Assembly (NCBI RefSeq): GCF_002154225.1
Contig: NZ_MTSE01000002.1
Span: forward strand, 372,001 to 436,000
DNA: 64,000 nt
DNA from: Hymenobacter crusticola
GTDB taxonomy: Bacteria > Bacteroidota > Bacteroidia > Cytophagales > Hymenobacteraceae
Reading direction: 5' to 3'
Position 1 is the stretch's first letter; each line of letters opens with the position of its first letter. Below, piece after piece: positions 9,436 through 19,057 of this stretch. A program made the translations under genes and the position numbers. The notes below the pieces were generated by a model. That model had not been told where the DNA came from. It saw nothing but the letters and a program-made list of their open reading frames with translations, and made no database searches.

Positions 9436-10362
9436 TTATTGAGCAGCGGCTGCGCGCAGCCGCTGGCGCTGCACTTCAAATAGCATGATACCACTAGCCA
9501 CCGATACATTGAGCGAGCTGATTTGGCCCACCATCGGAATGCGAATTTTGTGATCAGCAAGCTTCAGGTACTCGGGTGAAATACCATCTTCCTCGCTGCC
9601 CATCAGCACCGCTACCGGACCGGTGAGGTCCACGGCACCGGTTTCGAGGCTAGCTTCGGCCTTTTCTGTGCACGCCACCACCTGCACGCCCGACTGTTGC
9701 AGGAATGCAATGGTTTCTTTCAGGTTAGGCTCCCGACACACGGGTATCAGGTTCAACGCGCCGGCTGACGTCTTGAGCGCATCCCCATTGATTTGCGCCG
9801 CACCACGGCTCGGCACCACGATGGCGTTAACCCCTAGGCACTCTGCATTTCGGGCGATAGAACCGAAGTTGCGCACGTCGGTGATGCGGTCCAAAAGGAG
9901 CAAAAGCGGCGTTTTGCCCTCCTCGTACAAACCCGCCAGAATGCTGTCGAGCGGCTGGTAGTCGATGGGCGACACGAACGCCACTGCGCCTTGGTGGTTC
10001 TTGCGCGTGAGGTCATTCAGCTTTTCGAGCGGCACTAGCGCCACCGGAATGTTGGCGGCCTTGGCTAGCTCGCTTATCTCCTGGGTAATGCTGTTCTTGG
10101 TGCTGCGCAGCAAGTATATTTTTTCCAGGGTGCGGCTTGCATTCAACGCCTCCAAAATGGGGCGCAAACCAAACAGCATTTCAATGCTGCGGTCGGCGGC
10201 TGGTTTGTGCGGGTAACGGGGCTTGTCGCCACGCGGCGCACGGTCGCCGCCCGCGTTACGGTCGGCGCGGTCACCCGGCCGATTTACCGGGCGGTTTTCG
10301 GAATCGTAAAAGCGGCGGCGCTCATTCAGCGGGCCGTCGGGGCGGTCAGTCCTTTTCTCCAT
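9436..10362 (-). CDS. rlmB: 23S rRNA 2'-O-ribose methyltransferase RlmB (TrmH/SpoU family)
   Basis: 308 residues. After a basic, disordered N-terminal extension (about 1-58, rich in R, D, P and G) comes the substrate-binding domain (SIEMLFGLRPILEAL) and a SPOUT methyltransferase domain with all three motifs: NFGSIAR at 165-171, MGSEEDGIS at 254-262 and the trefoil-knot segment IPMVGQISSLNVSVASG at 275-291. RlmB methylates G2251 of 23S rRNA; assignment within TrmH-like enzymes is by similarity. The start at 10362 overlaps the end of the upstream GWxTD gene by 37 bp, so translation may be coupled. The disordered tail is unusual relative to enterobacterial RlmB. Confidence 0.85.
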   Translation of the reverse strand: MEKRTDRPDGPLNERRRFYDSENRPVNRPGDRADRNAGGDRAPRGDKPRYPHKPAADRSIEMLFGLRPILEALNASRTLEKIYLLRSTKNSITQEISELAKAANIPVALVPLEKLNDLTRKNHQGAVAFVSPIDYQPLDSILAGLYEEGKTPLLLLLDRITDVRNFGSIARNAECLGVNAIVVPSRGAAQINGDALKTSAGALNLIPVCREPNLKETIAFLQQSGVQVVACTEKAEASLETGAVDLTGPVAVLMGSEEDGISPEYLKLADHKIRIPMVGQISSLNVSVASGIMLFEVQRQRLRAAAAQ

Positions 10363-11561
10363 TGATCGACGGCGGCATACCAGAGGCGTTCATACTCAGG
10401 GCGGCGCACCAATTCATAGTGTTCGGGCGCAAAGGTACTGGGTTTAGCGTGGAACGTGTACGTGCCTTCGCCCATCATGCCGGGTCGGTACATCCAACGC
10501 TCCTCCGTGGCGGTGCGATACACCGTTTCAGGCGGGCCATACACAATGTACAGCATGCCGCGGTCAGTCATCCAACCAGCTTTATAGCTCGAAAATAAAC
10601 GATTGGCCGCCGCTACTCGCTCGTAGTACGTTCGAATCAGCTGGCGGGCAATGGTTTGCTGCCCATTGGCTATGTCCAGCCAAAATCGGTCGACGGCGCG
10701 CTTTGGATCGGGCGCATCGTACAGCCGCTGACGTTCGGCCGTCGAGGTCAGGTAGATAAGAGGCTGAATTAATTCCGTCGCCTGCGTCAGCTCCGGGAAA
10801 CTGTTACGCTCAGCAAGCAGCCCAACAGGTTTTTCGCCGCCGCTCACCCGCATGGCGTACAAGCCGGGCCCAGCTAGTTTGATGCGACGACCGGCTTGTA
10901 TGCCCGACGAATCCTGCACGGACATTGTGCGAGGCGGCGGGGGAAGAGTGGCTGGGTTCGTCATGGGCGGCAAGGCCGTCATGAAGTTGGGTGCGTATTG
11001 CTTGATGGTCAGGGGCTGTTGCGCGCCGTAGCTACTCACCTGAAATACTTCATTAACCCGCACGTAGCGCCGCAGCAGTGGCGTCCCTATCGAATCGGCT
11101 AGCATAAATGTCCGGCTAAGTCGCTCAGGTGTAATTTCCAACCAAACACCTTCGCTGCTATCCTCGTTATCGGTTGTGCCGCTGTGCACGTTCAGCACTT
11201 GGCCGGCGGCCAACGAAGCAATGGGCAAGCTGAAGTCGACGAGCCTGTCGGTGCCTAGCGGCCGTATCCGACGGGCTAGGTGCCGCACACTGTCTTGCCA
11301 AACGGGTTTCCGGCTTTCGTAGTTTGGCCAGATTACAACCCGCAATGGCTGATTAGAAGGCAAAGCTTGAGCATTTGAGAAACGCAGAAAAATGTGCAGG
11401 CTATCGTTCTCGCGGCGGGTGTCAAGCTGAACCTGGCGGTCCAGGCGGTATTGACCTGAGAAGTCGCGACGTGGTCCGGGAGGCACCGCGCTCGGTAAGC
11501 TCAGCAAACCTAGGACGAGCAAACAAGGCGCCCCTAGGGTAAGGAGAACAGGTTTTTTCAT
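10326..11561 (-). CDS. GWxTD domain-containing exported protein
   Basis: 411 residues with an N-terminal hydrophobic signal (about 1-25, no lipobox cysteine). The C-terminal region has the signature GWMTD at 329-333 followed by RGMLYIVYGPPETV, defining the GWxTD domain, found in Bacteroidota/Chlorobi/Acidobacteria exported proteins of unknown function. The middle (about 30-240) looks like beta-rich domains. It overlaps rlmB by 37 bp. No catalytic role is known for the family. Confidence 0.85.
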   Translation of the reverse strand: MKKPVLLTLGAPCLLVLGLLSLPSAVPPGPRRDFSGQYRLDRQVQLDTRRENDSLHIFLRFSNAQALPSNQPLRVVIWPNYESRKPVWQDSVRHLARRIRPLGTDRLVDFSLPIASLAAGQVLNVHSGTTDNEDSSEGVWLEITPERLSRTFMLADSIGTPLLRRYVRVNEVFQVSSYGAQQPLTIKQYAPNFMTALPPMTNPATLPPPPRTMSVQDSSGIQAGRRIKLAGPGLYAMRVSGGEKPVGLLAERNSFPELTQATELIQPLIYLTSTAERQRLYDAPDPKRAVDRFWLDIANGQQTIARQLIRTYYERVAAANRLFSSYKAGWMTDRGMLYIVYGPPETVYRTATEERWMYRPGMMGEGTYTFHAKPSTFAPEHYELVRRPEYERLWYAAVDQWRKGLTAPTAR

Positions 11562-11636
11562 TTCAACAATCGACTAGCGCAACAGGCTGCTGCATGGGCC
11601 AACCTGCCTGTTAGAACGATTTACGTATTACAACAA

Positions 11637-11670
11637 AAAAAGCCGATTCCTATGAAAGGAATCGGCTTTT
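11637..11670 (-). terminator. Rho-independent terminator after the DUF2723 gene
   Basis: 11-bp perfect stem (arms 11641-11651 and 11657-11667, loop ATGAA) with a T-run on the minus strand, just past the stop of the DUF2723 gene. Confidence 0.8.
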
Positions 11671-11687
11671 GTAATTAAGAACCTAGC

Positions 11688-14600
11688 TTACTGCTGCGGG
11701 TAATATTGGTTGAGCAGCGACACGGCCTTGGAGGCACGCTGTTGGTCGCCGAGCTGTTCGGCAGCCCGGTACACGTTGCTCAGGCTGATTAGGTGTGTTT
11801 GAATTTCACGGTCGAACAAGGCGCTATTATGAGTAGAGTAGTAGGCGAGTGCCTGCTGCGCACGGTTCGTTACCGTGTCCATAATCTCATTGGCGCGTTT
11901 CTTTTCGCCCACTGCTACCAATGGTACAATGGCTTGCGGCGTATAGAAGTCATACGGAATTGACTTATCCGGCATTACTTCAAACGACTTATTCAGCACT
12001 TGTTTCGCCTTGGCTGTATCGCCGGAAGCTAGGTAGGCCTCGGCCAACTGGTTGAACTTGTCTCGGTAATTAGCCGGGAAGCGCAAACTGTTTTCGTCGT
12101 AGAAAATGTTCGGATCGTTGAGGTTCCGGTAAGCAAACGCCTGCATCATGTTCTTGTACATGATGTCCTTGGCGATGTAGCCTTCCCGGTCCGACTTCGG
12201 ATCATAGCTAGGGTCGCGCGCGGGCAGGATGCGGTTGGCCATGCCTTCCAATTGGAAGTAAGGCTGCAAATTCATGAAGTCGGAGTTGTCGACTGTGGTA
12301 GAGAAGTACACTGGGCGCTTCCAATTATTGGTGGCCAGGATGTCCAGAATCACCAAGTTCTTCTTCTCAATAGCCCCCTTGCCTAGGTCCCAGCTCATCC
12401 GTGATACCAACTGCTTACGCCGCTCGGCTGGAATAATACCGAGCTTTTCTACGGCGGCCGTATCGACGTTGAGATAGAACTTACGCGTGGGGAATGAAAG
12501 CATGGTGCTGCCACTCTGGGTTTCTACCTTCAGCAAGTCGCTGTTCTGCTCTACTAGCTGAATAAATTGTTTCAAGTCTACTTCCTTCACCGATGGGTTC
12601 TCCACGTAAGGCAAGTAGTCGTTGGTGCCCTGCGAGTAGTCTTTGTTCTCCATCGAAATGGGGAGCGGGTCCGACTTGTAGGAGCGGCGCTTCATCTGGT
12701 CGATGTACCAGTCTGTATTCAGGTAGCTCAGTACGGCCACGCGCACGTCGGTCCGGATGCCTTCTACCTCTTGGGCGTACCAGAGAGGGAATGTGTCGTT
12801 GTCGCCGTTGGTAAATAAGATAGCATTCGGCGCGCAGGAGTTCAGCAGGTTTTTGGCCGAATCTACCGACGAGTAGCGGTCCGAGCGGTCGTGGTCGTCC
12901 CAGCCTTGGGCCACCATAATGCCTGGTGCGATAAGGCCAATGAGCAAGGCCACGGCGCCACGGGCGGTATCGGCTTTCAATACGGTGCGCAGCAGCTCGG
13001 CCAGCCCGAGTACACCGAGGCCAATCCAGATGGCGAAAGCATACGTGGAGCCAGCAAATGTATAGTCTCGCTCACGCGGCTCAATCGGCGGCTGGTTCAA
13101 GTAGAGCACAATAGCTAGGCCCGTGAATACAAACAGCAAGCCCACAATAAATGATGTTCGGCTGTCGCGGCGCACGTGGAAGAACAAACCAATCAACCCT
13201 AGGATCAGCGGAATGGCGAAAAAGTTGTTGTGCGCTTTGCTGTCCGCTACGCGCTCTGGCAAGCCTTGCTTCGATGAAGTCGGCCATACCACCCCAGCTT
13301 GCTGCACGTCACTTTCCCGGCCCACGAAGTTCCATAGGAAATAGCGCATGTACATGTGCCCCATCTGATAGCGGAACAGATAGCTCAGGTTTTGGCCCAT
13401 CGTCGGCTTCGCGTACGAAGGCCGGTTTGTGTTGGGGTCAGTGTATTGCTGAATGTCAATCCACTTCTTGTAGTTGTAGATGTGCTCTGGCTGCGAGCTG
13501 TATAAGCGTGGTAGCAGCATCTTGTCCTCGTCGCGGTAAATCGTTTCGAGACGCTTTTCAGCTACTACATACTTATCCCCTTTGCGAACATAGCGCGGCG
13601 CTCCTTCTTCCTGATCAATAGGCTCCGCATTGAATTGCGGGCCGTATAGCAACGGCCGGTCACCGTATTGCTCCCGCTTCAGATAGCTCACGAACGACAA
13701 CACATCTTCCGGATCGTTCTCGTTGATGGTTGGGTGATAGCTGCTGCGAATCGGGACAATCAGATACGTTGAGTAGCCAATCAGAATAAACACGAAGCTT
13801 AGCATGGCAGTGTTCACCAAGCGGTTGCGTGTGCGGAAAGAATAGCGGAATCCTAGCCAGATTAGGGCAATAAAGGCAATTAGGAAGAAGATCAGGCCTG
13901 AGTCGAACGGTAGACCTAGCGTGTTCACGAAGAACACTTCCACAGAGCCTGCCAGAGAAGGCAACCCCGGAATGATGCCGACGAGAATAGCGCCCACAAT
14001 CACCATGCTTATTACCAGCGTGACTATACCGCCCGCCACTGTAGGGTTCGCCGTGCGGCGGTAGTAGTAGATAAAGCCTAACGCGGGTAGCGCTAGCAGG
14101 TTCAGCAAGTGAACCCCGATGCTGAGGCCTACTACATAACCAATAAGAATAAGCCACTTGTCGGAATCGGCCTCGTGGGCACGGTTCTCCCACTTGAGCA
14201 TAATCCAAACAACCGCCGCCGTAAACAACGACGACATGGCGTATACTTCGCCTTCTACGGCGTTAAACCAGAACGAATCAGAAAAGGCGAAGGCTAAGGC
14301 GCCTACTACCCCCGAACCTACGATCAAGAGCGTTTGGCCGCTGGTGGGCTCTAGCTGCTCATCGTTTGGCACATTGGTCCCAAGCACCAGCTTTTTCGCC
14401 AGAATCGTGATGGTCCAGAAAAGAAACAGTACCGTGAATGAGCTGCTGAGCGCCGACAAAGCATTGATCAGCACAGATACCTTCGTGACGTCGCCGAAGG
14501 AGAACAGCGACATAATACGCCCTAGTAACAAGAAGGTAGGTGCCCCCGGAGGGTGAGGAACAAGCAGCTTGTAAGAACAGGCAATGAACTCGCCGCAGTC

Positions 14601-14702
14601 CCAAAAACTGGCAGTAGGCTCTAGGGTAAACAGGTAAGTGAGCGTGGCAATAGCAAATACCAGCCACCCCACTAAGTTATTCAGGCTTTGATAACGACGC
14701 AT
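11688..14702 (-). CDS. DUF2723 (GT117-type) multi-span membrane protein
   Basis: 1004 residues. The N-terminus is the DUF2723 signature: a first membrane helix, then LEPTASFWDCGEFIACSYKL and PHPPGAPTFLLLGRI, where the acidic residues of the first periplasmic loop resemble those of GT-C glycosyltransferases. About 12 hydrophobic helices lie in residues 10-600, followed by a soluble region (about 600-1004) with TPR-like helices at the end. Bacteroidota members are linked to protein O-glycosylation or surface glycan assembly in some species, but the role here is inference. Monocistronic, with its own terminator and a possible -7 box upstream. Confidence 0.88.
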   Translation of the reverse strand: MRRYQSLNNLVGWLVFAIATLTYLFTLEPTASFWDCGEFIACSYKLLVPHPPGAPTFLLLGRIMSLFSFGDVTKVSVLINALSALSSSFTVLFLFWTITILAKKLVLGTNVPNDEQLEPTSGQTLLIVGSGVVGALAFAFSDSFWFNAVEGEVYAMSSLFTAAVVWIMLKWENRAHEADSDKWLILIGYVVGLSIGVHLLNLLALPALGFIYYYRRTANPTVAGGIVTLVISMVIVGAILVGIIPGLPSLAGSVEVFFVNTLGLPFDSGLIFFLIAFIALIWLGFRYSFRTRNRLVNTAMLSFVFILIGYSTYLIVPIRSSYHPTINENDPEDVLSFVSYLKREQYGDRPLLYGPQFNAEPIDQEEGAPRYVRKGDKYVVAEKRLETIYRDEDKMLLPRLYSSQPEHIYNYKKWIDIQQYTDPNTNRPSYAKPTMGQNLSYLFRYQMGHMYMRYFLWNFVGRESDVQQAGVVWPTSSKQGLPERVADSKAHNNFFAIPLILGLIGLFFHVRRDSRTSFIVGLLFVFTGLAIVLYLNQPPIEPRERDYTFAGSTYAFAIWIGLGVLGLAELLRTVLKADTARGAVALLIGLIAPGIMVAQGWDDHDRSDRYSSVDSAKNLLNSCAPNAILFTNGDNDTFPLWYAQEVEGIRTDVRVAVLSYLNTDWYIDQMKRRSYKSDPLPISMENKDYSQGTNDYLPYVENPSVKEVDLKQFIQLVEQNSDLLKVETQSGSTMLSFPTRKFYLNVDTAAVEKLGIIPAERRKQLVSRMSWDLGKGAIEKKNLVILDILATNNWKRPVYFSTTVDNSDFMNLQPYFQLEGMANRILPARDPSYDPKSDREGYIAKDIMYKNMMQAFAYRNLNDPNIFYDENSLRFPANYRDKFNQLAEAYLASGDTAKAKQVLNKSFEVMPDKSIPYDFYTPQAIVPLVAVGEKKRANEIMDTVTNRAQQALAYYSTHNSALFDREIQTHLISLSNVYRAAEQLGDQQRASKAVSLLNQYYPQQ

Positions 14703-14723
14703 ACTACTTAATCAGAGAAGAGC

Positions 14724-14731
14724 CAAAAGTA
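14724..14731 (-). promoter_or_regulatory. Possible -7 box (TACTTTTG) for the DUF2723 gene
   Basis: Minus-strand TACTTTTG matches the Bacteroidota -7 consensus TAnnTTTG and ends about 20 bp before the start codon. No clear TTG -33 element is at the right distance, so support is partial. Confidence 0.35.
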
Positions 14732-14800
14732 GGTAATAAATCCGGCCGTGCCACACCTAGGTTTGGGTCATAAGAGTCGACTTGCCAGAGGAGAGCACAA

Positions 14801-14830
14801 AAAAAGCAGTCGATAAATCGACTGCTTTCT
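14801..14830 (-). terminator. Terminator after the small T9SS-domain gene
   Basis: 11-bp perfect stem (arms 14803-14813 and 14818-14828, loop TAAA) followed on the minus strand by a T-run. Confidence 0.8.
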
Positions 14831-14857
14831 CTAGGAAAACGATGGCAAGATAAACAA

Positions 14858-15256
14858 TTAGTTTTGTAATACGAGACGTTTCGTACTTACAATTTTATCG
14901 TTTACTAATAAGCTGTAGAAGTACATACCTGCGGGCAGATCCGAGAGGTTCACGGCAATGGAGCTGTTGTCCTCGGGGCGAAGCAAGGTAGTGCGCACTT
15001 CCCGGCCAATGATATTGCTTAAGCGTAACTTATAATCCTGCCCAAGCCCAATGCGCTGACTGAGCGAAACCGTCACCATGCCTTTAGCTGGGTTAGGATA
15101 AATACTCAAGCTTGGCGCAGCAGCGGTAGCTCTTACTTCTTGTACCTTAATAGCATGCGCTAACTGCGTTGTTTTGGGCGCCACAGAAGCCGCCAGCACC
15201 GTTAGGCGTGCAGCTACGAAGGCAAAAATTAAAAAGTAGCGTGTAAAAATTTTCAT
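14858..15256 (-). CDS. Small exported protein consisting mostly of a T9SS type A sorting domain
   Basis: 132 residues. Residues 1-23 are a signal peptide (ending LTVLAAS). Residues about 50-132 are a complete type A T9SS C-terminal domain: SIYPNPAKGMVTVSL, then LRLSNIIGREV, LSDLPAGMYFYSLLVND and KRLVLQN. Only about 25 residues lie between signal cleavage and the sorting domain, so there is almost no cargo. Such domains normally direct large proteins through the T9SS translocon for anchoring or release. It could be a remnant of a longer gene or a true mini-substrate; no frameshifted cargo sequence is evident in the 330 bp upstream. Monocistronic with its own terminator. Confidence 0.85.
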   Translation of the reverse strand: MKIFTRYFLIFAFVAARLTVLAASVAPKTTQLAHAIKVQEVRATAAAPSLSIYPNPAKGMVTVSLSQRIGLGQDYKLRLSNIIGREVRTTLLRPEDNSSIAVNLSDLPAGMYFYSLLVNDKIVSTKRLVLQN

Positions 15257-15588
15257 GAATTAGGTGGTGGGAAAGGAAGTGGGCGCAAAAAGTAAACGAA
15301 AGATCAGTGGGTTTTCAAAGGAGAGTGTCCTGTGCTTACCCGTGTTACCGCTGAGTTGCAAGCACCGTGCCCTAAGCTAGGTGGCTAGCAACTTGTCAGG
15401 GTACAGATACTGTGTTAGAATGAAAGGTTGCAAGAAGGTTTACTTTCTCTGAACATTAAATGAAAAAATTAGGCCTTTCCCTAAAATATTCACCAGCTTC
15501 CGACGTCATTATAAGTAAACTTGAACTTTGATATGACAAAGATGACCAATCACTCTTAGTATATAGTAGGCTTTTCTACGATCTGGGC
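15257..15588. other. Intergenic region between birA and the T9SS mini-gene
   Basis: 332 bp with no gene. It becomes AT-rich toward 15420-15590 and should hold the promoter of the minus-strand T9SS mini-gene. I see no exact TAnnTTTG box, hairpin, or remnant coding frame of a cargo domain. Confidence 0.5.
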
Positions 15589-16383
15589 TTAATCATAGAC
15601 AAACTTGATTTCTTGAAGGCCGAATCGTTGCAGCTTGCCATCTATTTCCACCATCAGCCGACCGGCCTCATCCACGTCCACGATACGGCCCGTTACTCTT
15701 CTGCCGGCAACTTCGTACGAGTGCCATTCTTCGTAGCGATACAGTGCCCGTAAGTAGTCGGCGCGCAGTGACACCCGCTGTCCGGCGCGTGCTTGCAGGT
15801 AGCGCCGTTCCAAACTTTCGAGCAAGCGCATAGCTAAAGGCGGCAGCGCATAATGTCGCCCAGTAAGCTTGCCAAAAGAAGTGGCAGTGGGGATGCCAAA
15901 ATTTTGTTGGTTGATATTTAAGCCAATTCCAACGATACTAGATTGAATTTTGGCGCCGCTTACGGTGTTTTCAATGAGTATACCACCTAGCTTCTGGTCG
16001 CCGAAGAAAAGGTCATTTGGCCATTTGAGGCGCAGAGCTGGATCGGGGCCCAGTAAACTGCTAGCCCAGTCGTGCACGGCCAGCGCAACGGCTTGGCTTA
16101 GTTGAAATTGGTCGTTAGCGACCAGGAAAGAAGGAAACCAAACCACCGAAAGTGTCAGGTTTTCGCCGGCAACCGCCTCCCAGCGGTTGCCACGTTGGCC
16201 GCGACCAGCGGTCTGTTTGTCGGTAATTACAGTGCAGCCTTCGGTGGCGCTGTTTTTGACGACTAAGGTCTGGGCTTCCGTGTTTGTGGATTCACATTCG
16301 GGCAACCAGATTAGTTGCTGGCCCGTGAAGAGGGTTTGGGGGGATAGTGCCTCCACCTGATTTTCGTACTTTGTGACGTTCAA
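15589..16383 (-). CDS. birA: Biotin--[acetyl-CoA-carboxylase] ligase
   Basis: 264 residues. It joins biotin to the carrier-protein lysine of acetyl-CoA carboxylase and other biotin enzymes via biotinyl-AMP. Visible motifs: STNTEA at 32-37, the biotin/AMP loop QTAGRGQRGNRWE at 57-69, KWPND at 120-124, and K131 in DQKLGGIL matching the catalytic lysine region. There is no N-terminal helix-turn-helix, so unlike E. coli BirA it is not a repressor (group I). Its start lies only 15 bp from the divergent rsfS start, so promoters must overlap the coding ends. accD, another part of the same carboxylase system, lies about 37 kb away. Confidence 0.92.
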   Translation of the reverse strand: MNVTKYENQVEALSPQTLFTGQQLIWLPECESTNTEAQTLVVKNSATEGCTVITDKQTAGRGQRGNRWEAVAGENLTLSVVWFPSFLVANDQFQLSQAVALAVHDWASSLLGPDPALRLKWPNDLFFGDQKLGGILIENTVSGAKIQSSIVGIGLNINQQNFGIPTATSFGKLTGRHYALPPLAMRLLESLERRYLQARAGQRVSLRADYLRALYRYEEWHSYEVAGRRVTGRIVDVDEAGRLMVEIDGKLQRFGLQEIKFVYD

Positions 16384-16398
16384 ACCTAATAGTATCCT

Positions 16399-16785
16399 AT
16401 GAAAAGTACCCTAGTCCGGCAGGATTCGGACAGATTGGCAGATGTAGTAGTGCGCGGTATGCAAGAAAAAAAGGCTGCCGATATCGTGGTACTCAATCTC
16501 AAAGAACTTAAGAATGCAGTAGCAGACTATTTTGTTATCTGTTCAGCATCTTCCGATACCCAACTCGATGCTATTGCTCGCTCAGTAGAAGAAGAGGTGG
16601 AAAAGCTTACTGGCCAGCAACCCTGGCAAACCGAAGGCCGCACCAATCGTGAGTGGGTGCTGCTCGACTATGTGGATGTAGTAGTGCACGTATTTCTCCG
16701 CGACCGGCGTCAGTTTTACGCGCTGGAAGAGCTGTGGGGCGATGCCGAAATTTCCTACATCGAAGAAGAAGCCGAAGCACGTTAA
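16399..16785 (+). CDS. rsfS: Ribosome silencing factor RsfS (Iojap family)
   Basis: 128 residues. RsfS binds ribosomal protein uL14 and blocks subunit joining when nutrients are scarce. Typical segments are KAADIVVLNLKELKNAVADYFVICSASSDTQLDAIA and the C-terminal WVLLDYVDVVVHVFLRDRRQFYALEELWGDAE, where the DYVDVVVHVF strand is the family hallmark. It is the first gene of a plus-strand run, 73 bp ahead of ftsH, a common neighbour in Bacteroidota. It diverges from birA with a 15-bp gap. Confidence 0.93.
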   Translation: MKSTLVRQDSDRLADVVVRGMQEKKAADIVVLNLKELKNAVADYFVICSASSDTQLDAIARSVEEEVEKLTGQQPWQTEGRTNREWVLLDYVDVVVHVFLRDRRQFYALEELWGDAEISYIEEEAEAR

Positions 16786-16858
16786 ACTCGCGTAGCGGCT
16801 CCGAACAATTCCTTCAGGCGGAGTGTTCCGCTTATGTTTTGCTCTGAAATCCCAATTC

Positions 16859-18970
16859 ATGCCTGATACAACCCCCAAAAAGAAAAAACCCATGCTACCC
16901 GCCCCCACGCCGCGGCCGAGTATGCAGATGTGGGTGCTGGCCGGGTTAGTGGTGTTCATCTTCGGGATGTTCTACTTCAACCGCAGTACCTCGACCATCG
17001 AGACTACGCAGCAACGCTTCGAGCAGATGCTGCTAGCCGGCGATGTGCGCGACGTGACCTTGGTGAACGACCGAATGGTAGAGGTGACCCTCAAGCCCGA
17101 AGCCGTAAAGAACGCCAAATATAACCCAGAGCTAGCTCGTCGTGGTCCACTTGCCATGGAACAAGGGCCGCAGTATAGCTTTCGTGTCGTAGACGGTAAG
17201 ACTTTCAAGGAAGACCTCGACAAAGTACAGGCTGACCTGCCACGTGAGCAACGCGTGGGCCTCGACGTGAAAGACCGTCAGGGTTATGGCGACCTAATTA
17301 CAAGTTGGGGCTTTATTCTATTGCTGTTCGTTGGCTTCTGGTTTCTGATGCGTCGTATGAGCGGCGCGGGTGGTCCTGGTGGTCAGATTTTCAACATCGG
17401 TAAGTCGCGTGCTGCTTTGTTCGAAGGCGGCGATAAAGTGAAGATCACCTTTAAAGATGTAGCCGGCTTGGAAGAAGCCAAGGAAGAAGTACAAGAGATT
17501 GTCGAGTTTCTAAAAAACCCTTCCAAGTTCACTATCCTAGGTGGTAAGATCCCGAAAGGTGCTTTGCTTGTAGGTCCTCCCGGTACTGGTAAGACCTTGC
17601 TAGCGAAAGCTGTGGCTGGTGAAGCCGACGTGCCTTTCTTCTCGTTGTCGGGTTCTGACTTTGTAGAGATGTTTGTAGGGGTAGGTGCTGCCCGCGTGCG
17701 TGACTTGTTCAAGCAGGCCAAAGCCAAAGCACCCTGTATCATCTTCATCGACGAAATTGATGCTATTGGTCGGAGCCGTTCGCGCGGCAACGTACCCGGT
17801 GGCAACGATGAGCGTGAGAACACCCTGAACTCGCTGCTGGTAGAAATGGACGGTTTTGGTACTGACTCGGGTGTTATCATCCTAGCTGCTACTAACCGCC
17901 CGGATACGCTGGACTCAGCCCTGCTGCGCCCTGGTCGTTTTGACCGTCAGATCAGCATTGACAAGCCAGACATCAATGGCCGCACGCAGATCTTCAATGT
18001 ACACTTGAAGCCGCTGACCCTGGCCCCTGACGTGGAAGCGAAGAAGCTAGCTGCGCAAACCCCCGGCTTTGCAGGTGCTGAGATTGCCAACGTCTGCAAT
18101 GAAGCTGCCCTTATTGCCGCCCGTCGCGACAAGAAGATGGTGACTATGCAAGACTTCACCGACGCCGTCGACCGTGTCATCGGTGGTCTGGAGAAGAAGA
18201 ATAAGATCATTTCTCCTGGTGAGAAGAAGATAGTAGCGTATCACGAAGCTGGCCATGCCATTGCTGGCTGGTTCTTGGAGCATGCCGACCCGTTGGTAAA
18301 AGTGAGTATTGTGCCGCGTGGTGTGGCTGCCTTAGGCTATGCCCAGTATCTGCCCCGCGAGCAGTTTCTATACAACACCGAGCAGCTCACCGACGAAATG
18401 TGCATGGCTCTAGGTGGGCGTGCCGCTGAAGAGCTAGTGTTCGGTAAGATCTCGACGGGTGCGCTAAGCGACTTGGAGCGTATCACGAAGATGGCTTACA
18501 GCATCGTGACCATGTATGGCATGAACTCGAAGCTAGGTAACATCTCCTTCTACGACTCGAAAGGCCAGAATGAGTACGGTTTCACCAAGCCATATTCAGA
18601 AGCTACTTCGCAGATGATCGACGAAGAAGTGCGCACCATCATCGAGAATGCTTACAACCGCACCAAGGATTTGTTGACCGAGCGTCGGCATGAGTTGGAG
18701 GTGGTTGCCAAAGAGTTGCTAGATAAGGAAGTGCTGCTGCAAGATGACCTAGAGCGTCTGGTAGGCCGCCGTCCTTATGATAGCCAAACAACTTACCAAG
18801 CTCACATGGCTGGCACCGACCGTAGCGAAACGCTCAGCGAGCGTAAGCAGGAACACGCCTTGCCCCTAGGCGACGACCTCCCCGACATGAACCTGCCTGG
18901 CATCGACGATAAGCCAACTAACAGTGGCCATACGGATGTGCCCTCAGGCAGCGCCGTAACACCGGTGTAG
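16859..18970 (+). CDS. ftsH: ATP-dependent zinc metalloprotease FtsH
   Basis: 703 residues from ATG 16859; an in-frame ATG at 16823 adds 12 residues without support. A membrane-anchored AAA+ protease that degrades misfolded membrane proteins and selected regulators. The first TM helix is near 25-40, a periplasmic domain follows, a second TM lies near 148-165, then the AAA+ module: Walker A GPPGTGKT at 239-246, Walker [12 protein letters not shown], second region of homology [20 protein letters not shown]. The zinc site HEAGH is at 462-466. The C-terminal tail (about 650-703) is acidic and disordered. Downstream of rsfS and followed by a strong terminator. Confidence 0.96.
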   Translation: MPDTTPKKKKPMLPAPTPRPSMQMWVLAGLVVFIFGMFYFNRSTSTIETTQQRFEQMLLAGDVRDVTLVNDRMVEVTLKPEAVKNAKYNPELARRGPLAMEQGPQYSFRVVDGKTFKEDLDKVQADLPREQRVGLDVKDRQGYGDLITSWGFILLLFVGFWFLMRRMSGAGGPGGQIFNIGKSRAALFEGGDKVKITFKDVAGLEEAKEEVQEIVEFLKNPSKFTILGGKIPKGALLVGPPGTGKTLLAKAVAGEADVPFFSLSGSDFVEMFVGVGAARVRDLFKQAKAKAPCIIFIDEIDAIGRSRSRGNVPGGNDERENTLNSLLVEMDGFGTDSGVIILAATNRPDTLDSALLRPGRFDRQISIDKPDINGRTQIFNVHLKPLTLAPDVEAKKLAAQTPGFAGAEIANVCNEAALIAARRDKKMVTMQDFTDAVDRVIGGLEKKNKIISPGEKKIVAYHEAGHAIAGWFLEHADPLVKVSIVPRGVAALGYAQYLPREQFLYNTEQLTDEMCMALGGRAAEELVFGKISTGALSDLERITKMAYSIVTMYGMNSKLGNISFYDSKGQNEYGFTKPYSEATSQMIDEEVRTIIENAYNRTKDLLTERRHELEVVAKELLDKEVLLQDDLERLVGRRPYDSQTTYQAHMAGTDRSETLSERKQEHALPLGDDLPDMNLPGIDDKPTNSGHTDVPSGSAVTPV

Positions 18971-18994
18971 TGTTGCATAATCCATTATGAATTA

Positions 18995-19030
18995 CAAAAG
19001 AGCTAGCCCAACAGGCTAGCTCTTTTGTTT
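18995..19030 (+). terminator. Terminator after ftsH
   Basis: 14-bp perfect stem (arms 18995-19008 and 19014-19027, loop CAACA) that contains GAGCTAGCC, followed by TTTTGTTTT. Confidence 0.85.
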
Positions 19031-19057
19031 TGTGGCTGTGCTGTGGGCAAGGAGTCC

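Noticed and set aside
16823..16858. Longer start for FtsH
   Set aside because: Adds 12 residues before the normal [10 protein letters not shown] beginning; unlike family N-termini.
17383..17880. 165-codon antisense frame inside ftsH
   Set aside because: Mirror of the AAA+ domain coding sequence; no motif of its own.
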